From Deltaproteobacteria bacterium (GTDB taxonomy: Bacteria > Desulfobacterota > Desulfovibrionia > Desulfovibrionales > Desulfovibrionaceae): a DNA stretch of 8,960 nucleotides. The notes under the pieces are model-generated. The model did not search any database, was not told where the DNA came from, and saw nothing but the letters and a program-made list of their open reading frames with translations. Both the position numbers and the translations under genes were made by a program. Positions 4,911 to 8,960 of the stretch are shown in pieces. The stretch covers positions 1 through 8,960 of the forward strand of contig JAIRVN010000046.1 in the NCBI GenBank assembly GCA_031253875.1, read 5' to 3'. The stretch's first letter is position 1. Each line of letters starts with the position of its first letter.

Positions 4911-7900
4911 TGACGCCCCCTCCAAACCTCCTGGTCCGATGTTTTGATCGCGTCTGTTCCCATTGTAACTTCGGAATGCGGGCAAAACTTATTGCTCTCT
5001 TTGTCGTAATCAAGGTTATCCCCCTTGTCTTGCTCGCCATGCTTGCCTGGAGACAGGCATGGCTTCTGGGAGAAGAGCTGCAGCAGAGGACGGAACTGCT
5101 TACCACGACGGCAGTGCAAGCAATTAAAAAAACTGAAAAAATATCAATCGCCGACGCAGTGGAAGCAATGGACAACCGTGCGCGGGAAGACATTGAACGC
5201 ATGACCACGGATACCGCCCGCCGGGTGGCGGATTTCCTCTACGCCCGCGACAGCGATATTCTCATGGCCGCCTCGCTTCAGCCGGACGCGGACATATATA
5301 AAAGTTTTATTGAACAACAACGCGGCTTGCTGATCAAGCCGGGCACATGGAAACTGTCAGACGACGGACAATCCTGGATTGAAGCGAGCCGTACCATGCC
5401 GGCCCCAGACATCCATTCGTCCATTCCTGATAATACCACCAATTTCCACTACCGTCCCCCCGACAGCTTTGAGTATGAAAACCGTCCGTTCTACCTGGAA
5501 ATGACCTTTGTCGATACGCAAGGCAGGGAGATTGTCAAGGCGATCAGTTCCTCCCGCATGGATCCGCAACACAAGGACATTTCCGCACGGCGCAATACCT
5601 ACGCGCGCGCGGAGACCTATTTCTCCGAACTGCAGAAACTGCGCCCCGGTGACATATATGTCTCCGATGTCATAGGCAGCTACGTTCCCTCACGGGTGAT
5701 CGGCGTCTACAACCCGGCCAACGCAGCCAAGGCGGGAGAAGACTTCGCTCCGGAAAAATCGGCCTACGCGGGCAAAGAAAACCCGGTGGGCAAACGCTTT
5801 CAGGGCATCATCCGCTGGGTGACCCCCGTGGCGCGCAACGGCGAGATCATCGGCTATGTGACCTTGGCCCTGGATCACGACCACCTGATGAGTTTCACGG
5901 ATCACCAGACGCCCATGGCCGAGCGCTATACGAAGATACCCGACGCCGCTACCGGAAACTACGCGTTTATCTGGGATCATAAGGGACGCAGCATTGTCCA
6001 CCCGCGCCATTTTTCCATCACCGGTTACAACCCCGAAACCGGCGAAGCGGAAGTCCCCTGGCTGGAGTCCGCCATCTACGGCGCCTGGCAGTCCAGCGGC
6101 AAAAGCTACGCTGAATTTATCCCCACAGCGCCTACATTCCTTCAACAAACCAACACGAAAAAACCCGCGCCGGAACTCACCAGGCAAGGACTGGTCGGAC
6201 TTGACTGCCGCTATCTGAACTTTGCCGCCCAGTGTACCGGCTGGTTTGATCTGACCCGGGACGGGGGATCAGGCTCCTTTTTGATCAACTGGAGCGGATT
6301 GAAGAAGCTCACCACCGCTGCCGCCATTCCCTACTACACCGGACAATACGGCGCATCGCCGCGGGGTTTCGGCTTTGTCACCATCGGCGCCGAAGTTGCC
6401 GACTTTCACCGGCCTGCGACAGCAACGAAAGAGAAGCTTGATGTCGTGTTCGAGCAAAGCGCCGCCGATCTCGAGATGAGACGGGAGGAGGCATACGAGG
6501 CCATTGCGCGCAACCTGCGGGACACCACCTACAGCCTGACCCTTTCAACCGGCCTGATGGTTGTCGTGGTGGTGCTCATAGCCATTTGGCTGGCTTCGAT
6601 CTTTACGAGGAGCATTACCAATCTGATTGCGGGGATATCCCGCTTCCGATCCGGAGAGCGCCATTTCCGCTTTAACGCATCTGTCAAGGACGAACTGGGA
6701 ACCCTGGCGGATTCTTTTGACGAAATGGCAGACGGCCTCGTAAACAGCGTCAAAAATCCTCTGACCATTGTCGACATGCAGCTCAATGTGCTCTACATGA
6801 ATGATGCCGGCCTGCGCCTTATCGGCGCAAGCCTTCCGGAAATTTTGGGCAAACCCTATGCAGAGAACAGTCTCTATCCGAGCGCTTCTCCGTATTGCCC
6901 GCTTACCAAACTGCAGCAAGGCCTCGAAACGGAGGTGCTCTTTCACGAGCCGAGCAGCAGGTATTACAAGGGCACTGCCAGCTTTGTAACGGATAAAAAC
7001 GGAGAACATGTCGGGTACATCATCGTTACCACGGACTTCACCACGACGATTTCCGAGCAACAAGAAAACGAAAAGCAGCGCTCCATGCTGCATACCATCT
7101 TTACCGCCTCACCCGATCTCATATGGTTCAAAGACAATACGGGCAAATGCCTTGCCGCGAATCCGCGTTTTGCGAGTTTATTCAAAAACACAGGCGACAA
7201 GGGCGTAGATATGGCGGACGCGTGTTCTTCACCGGAGCGTGCAACGGATTTTGACATGGCCGACGCCACTGCCGCTCAAATCAAACAACCGCTGTATACC
7301 GAAGAAACACTGATCTTCGCCGACGGACATACGGAAATAGCCGATGTCGTCAGAACGCCGATTTACAACAGCGCCGGAGAGTATCAGGGCCTTCTCGGCG
7401 TAGCGCGGAACGTTTCTCGCCGCGTGGAGGTCGAACGCGAGCTGCGCGACACCCAATTAGCGCTTGAAAAAGCGGCGGAGGCGGCCAACAGAGCAAGTGA
7501 GGCAAAAAGTTCTTTTCTCGCGCTGATGAGCCATGAAATACGAACGCCGATGGGCGCCATTATCGGTATGACGAATATCATCAAACGCAAACTCGACAAA
7601 CCGCAAAAAAACATGGAGGACATCCGCGACCATGTGCAGCAGATAGAGGTGTCCTCGCAGCATTTGCTGGCACTTTTGAACGATATTTTGGACATATCGA
7701 AAATTGAGGCCGGCAAAATTGAACTCTCCGAAGGCACCCTGAATCTCCCGAAACTCCTTGACAATGTCGTCTCCATGATCACCCCGCGCTGTGTGGAAAA
7801 AAACATCCACTTCGATGTGCGCGTCGGGATCATAAAACCCGTCATCTATACCAGCGATGCGCTCAGGTTGCGCCAGGCGCTGATCAATTTTCTCGGCAAT

Positions 7901-8656
7901 GCCGTCAAATTCACGCCGGCATCGGGCACGGTGGCGCTCTGCGTTGAACAGCTCGAATATAAGGACGACCAAAGCCTTATCCGATTTGCCGTCAGCGATA
8001 CCGGAATCGGTATCCCCAAAAATGCGCTTGACACGCTTTTCGAACCGTTTGTGCAGGCGCATGCGGGCATTGCAAAACGATACGGCGGCACGGGGCTTGG
8101 CATGTCCATCAGCCGCAGGATCATCGAAATGCTGGGCGGCAAAATAGACGTGCAGAGCGAAGAGGGCAAGGGGAGCACATTTTCTTTCGCCATCTGGCTG
8201 AAAGAGGCCAAGGAAAGACGCATCCTTGCCGTTCCGCGGAAGAAAGAAATGTCCCTGGCCGGAAAAAAGGTTTTGCTGGTGGACGACGTCATGCTCAACC
8301 GGATGATCGTCATTGAACTGCTCGCCGACACCGGACTGCAGATCGAAGAGGCGCAAGACGGACAAGAAGCCATCACGGCCTTCGCGGCCTCTGAGTCTGG
8401 CTATTATGACATTATCTTCATGGACGCGCAGATGCCAAATATCGACGGATATGAGGCCACACGCGCCATCCGCTCCCTTGAGCGCAACGATGCGCAAAGC
8501 GTGCCCATCGTCGCCATGACGGCAAACGCCTTCAAAGAAGATGTGGAAAAGGCCATCGCCAGCGGCATGAACGCGCATCTGGCCAAACCCCTGGAGCTTG
8601 ACAAGCTCAACGCGGTACTCGCCAAGTACCTTGGAGCAGGCGAACAACGTCACTGA
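4910..8656 (+). CDS. Hybrid sensor histidine kinase (double Cache-like, HAMP, PAS-PAS, HisKA, HATPase, REC)
   Basis: Inner-membrane sensor kinase of 1248 residues. Membrane segments lie at about 27-47 and 544-566. Between them are about 500 extracytoplasmic residues resembling a double Cache sensor: a first module ending near 330 (including PGDIYVSDVIGSYVPSRV, 246-263) and a second starting YAFIWDHKGRSIVHPR (351-366). A HAMP segment (about 567-612) and two PAS-like domains (about 613-712 and 725-838) follow, then a short coiled linker. Kinase landmarks are His875 in SHEIRTPMG, Asn993/Asn997 in the N box, Asp1030 in SDTGIGIP and GGTGLGMS (1059-1066). The receiver (about 1119-1240) has Asp1125/Asp1126, phospho-acceptor Asp1172, Thr1204 and Lys1226, so all key residues are intact. 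No HPt domain or partner regulator lies in the window, so its output is unknown. The start is supported by AAGGA with a 6-base spacer. Signal likely a small extracellular molecule; identity unknown. Confidence 0.93.
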   Translation: MTPPPNLLVRCFDRVCSHCNFGMRAKLIALFVVIKVIPLVLLAMLAWRQAWLLGEELQQRTELLTTTAVQAIKKTEKISIADAVEAMDNRAREDIERMTTDTARRVADFLYARDSDILMAASLQPDADIYKSFIEQQRGLLIKPGTWKLSDDGQSWIEASRTMPAPDIHSSIPDNTTNFHYRPPDSFEYENRPFYLEMTFVDTQGREIVKAISSSRMDPQHKDISARRNTYARAETYFSELQKLRPGDIYVSDVIGSYVPSRVIGVYNPANAAKAGEDFAPEKSAYAGKENPVGKRFQGIIRWVTPVARNGEIIGYVTLALDHDHLMSFTDHQTPMAERYTKIPDAATGNYAFIWDHKGRSIVHPRHFSITGYNPETGEAEVPWLESAIYGAWQSSGKSYAEFIPTAPTFLQQTNTKKPAPELTRQGLVGLDCRYLNFAAQCTGWFDLTRDGGSGSFLINWSGLKKLTTAAAIPYYTGQYGASPRGFGFVTIGAEVADFHRPATATKEKLDVVFEQSAADLEMRREEAYEAIARNLRDTTYSLTLSTGLMVVVVVLIAIWLASIFTRSITNLIAGISRFRSGERHFRFNASVKDELGTLADSFDEMADGLVNSVKNPLTIVDMQLNVLYMNDAGLRLIGASLPEILGKPYAENSLYPSASPYCPLTKLQQGLETEVLFHEPSSRYYKGTASFVTDKNGEHVGYIIVTTDFTTTISEQQENEKQRSMLHTIFTASPDLIWFKDNTGKCLAANPRFASLFKNTGDKGVDMADACSSPERATDFDMADATAAQIKQPLYTEETLIFADGHTEIADVVRTPIYNSAGEYQGLLGVARNVSRRVEVERELRDTQLALEKAAEAANRASEAKSSFLALMSHEIRTPMGAIIGMTNIIKRKLDKPQKNMEDIRDHVQQIEVSSQHLLALLNDILDISKIEAGKIELSEGTLNLPKLLDNVVSMITPRCVEKNIHFDVRVGIIKPVIYTSDALRLRQALINFLGNAVKFTPASGTVALCVEQLEYKDDQSLIRFAVSDTGIGIPKNALDTLFEPFVQAHAGIAKRYGGTGLGMSISRRIIEMLGGKIDVQSEEGKGSTFSFAIWLKEAKERRILAVPRKKEMSLAGKKVLLVDDVMLNRMIVIELLADTGLQIEEAQDGQEAITAFAASESGYYDIIFMDAQMPNIDGYEATRAIRSLERNDAQSVPIVAMTANAFKEDVEKAIASGMNAHLAKPLELDKLNAVLAKYLGAGEQRH
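8594..8630 (+). other. Two short perfect hairpins at the end of the kinase gene
   Basis: GAGCTTG (8594-8600) and CAAGCTC (8602-8608) are perfect complements around a single A, and GGTACT (8614-8619) pairs with AGTACC (8625-8630) around CGCCA. Both are inside the last codons of the kinase and no T-run follows, so neither is a clear intrinsic terminator. The first encodes LELDKL and may be a by-product of codon use. Confidence 0.25.
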
Positions 8657-8960
8657 GATGATGCCGGATTCAGTTCCGCCGCGATGCTGTCGGCCTTTGC
8701 CGCCTCGCCGGAGGCGCGGTAATATTCCATAAGGCACCGATACCCCTCTTCCCGCAAGGGAGAATCAAGCTCCCGCAGCAGCCTGACGAGATAGTTGAGG
8801 CAATCCGGGCCATTGTCCGCCAAAAGTGAAAGTTTCGCTCCAATAAGCCAAGTTTGCGGGCCGTCATGGTAACGCCGACAGCGGCGCAGTATCTCCAGTG
8901 CCTGCAAAATATCGCCTGAAGCGGCACAGCGGGCGATATCATCGCCGAAGGCGGCAAAAT
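8650..8960 (-). CDS. Helical-repeat (TPR-like) protein, C-terminal part
   Basis: The frame is open from the right edge to a TGA at 8650-8652, giving about 102 visible C-terminal residues; the true start is beyond the window. A TTG at 8905-8907 could be read as a start, but the frame continues upstream with similar composition (FGDDIARCAASGDI), so it is more likely internal. The sequence is rich in Leu, Ala and Arg with helix-pair spacing, including LEILRRCRRYHDGPQTWLIG, LVRLLRELDSPLREEGYRCL and YYRASGEAAKADSIAAEL. This fits tetratricopeptide-type scaffolds, but no repeat matches the consensus strictly. No signal peptide or catalytic motif can be judged. It is convergent with the kinase, the two coding ends overlapping by 7 bases. 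The function is unknown and I do not assign one. Confidence 0.7.
   Translation of the reverse strand, partial: FAAFGDDIARCAASGDILQALEILRRCRRYHDGPQTWLIGAKLSLLADNGPDCLNYLVRLLRELDSPLREEGYRCLMEYYRASGEAAKADSIAAELNPASSQ

Noticed and set aside
7457..8737. 426-codon open frame on the minus strand opposite the kinase and receiver domains
   Set aside because: Antisense shadow of well-conserved HisKA, HATPase and REC coding sequence; rich in His, Arg and Gly as expected from antisense reading.

Overview
The window looks like a chromosomal segment of a fairly GC-rich deltaproteobacterium, probably a Desulfovibrio relative. This rests on codon choice, the trmFO/dut/argD neighbourhood, and the style of the large double-Cache hybrid histidine kinase. 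It is an inference from sequence and recalled gene families, not a database result. No tRNA, rRNA, CRISPR array, insertion sequence or prophage block was seen. No stretch longer than 300 bases lacks a gene.

Layout. The left edge holds the first 17 codons of a leftward flavoprotein gene, most likely trmFO (tRNA uracil-54 methylation). A 218-base gap separates it from a rightward pair, dut (dUTPase) and argD (acetylornithine aminotransferase), 20 bases apart. After a 115-base gap with a strong sigma-70-type promoter and a terminator-like hairpin comes a 70-residue TraR/DksA-type zinc-finger protein. It converges, with 8 bases between, on the leftward ilvE (branched-chain aminotransferase). Upstream of ilvE on the same strand is a secreted NodB-type polysaccharide deacetylase with an odd low-complexity tail.

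A 263-base divergent region rich in dyads follows. It leads into a rightward 1248-residue membrane-bound hybrid histidine kinase: large extracytoplasmic double-Cache-like sensor, HAMP, two PAS, HisKA, HATPase and a C-terminal receiver. Its end overlaps by 7 bases the end of a leftward helical-repeat (TPR-like) gene whose start lies beyond the window.

How the genes fit together. Most are housekeeping: nucleotide-pool sanitation, arginine and branched-chain amino acid synthesis, tRNA modification. The accessory interest lies in three places. One is the small secondary-channel-type RNA polymerase regulator between two amino-acid aminotransferase genes. The second is the deacetylase with its unexplained tail. 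The third is the kinase, which has no partner regulator in the window and whose ribosome-binding site sits in the loop of a perfect 8-bp inverted repeat ending on the start codon. I see no clear evidence of a wholly new multi-gene system; the RBS hairpin and the regulatory layout before the zinc-finger gene are the best leads.
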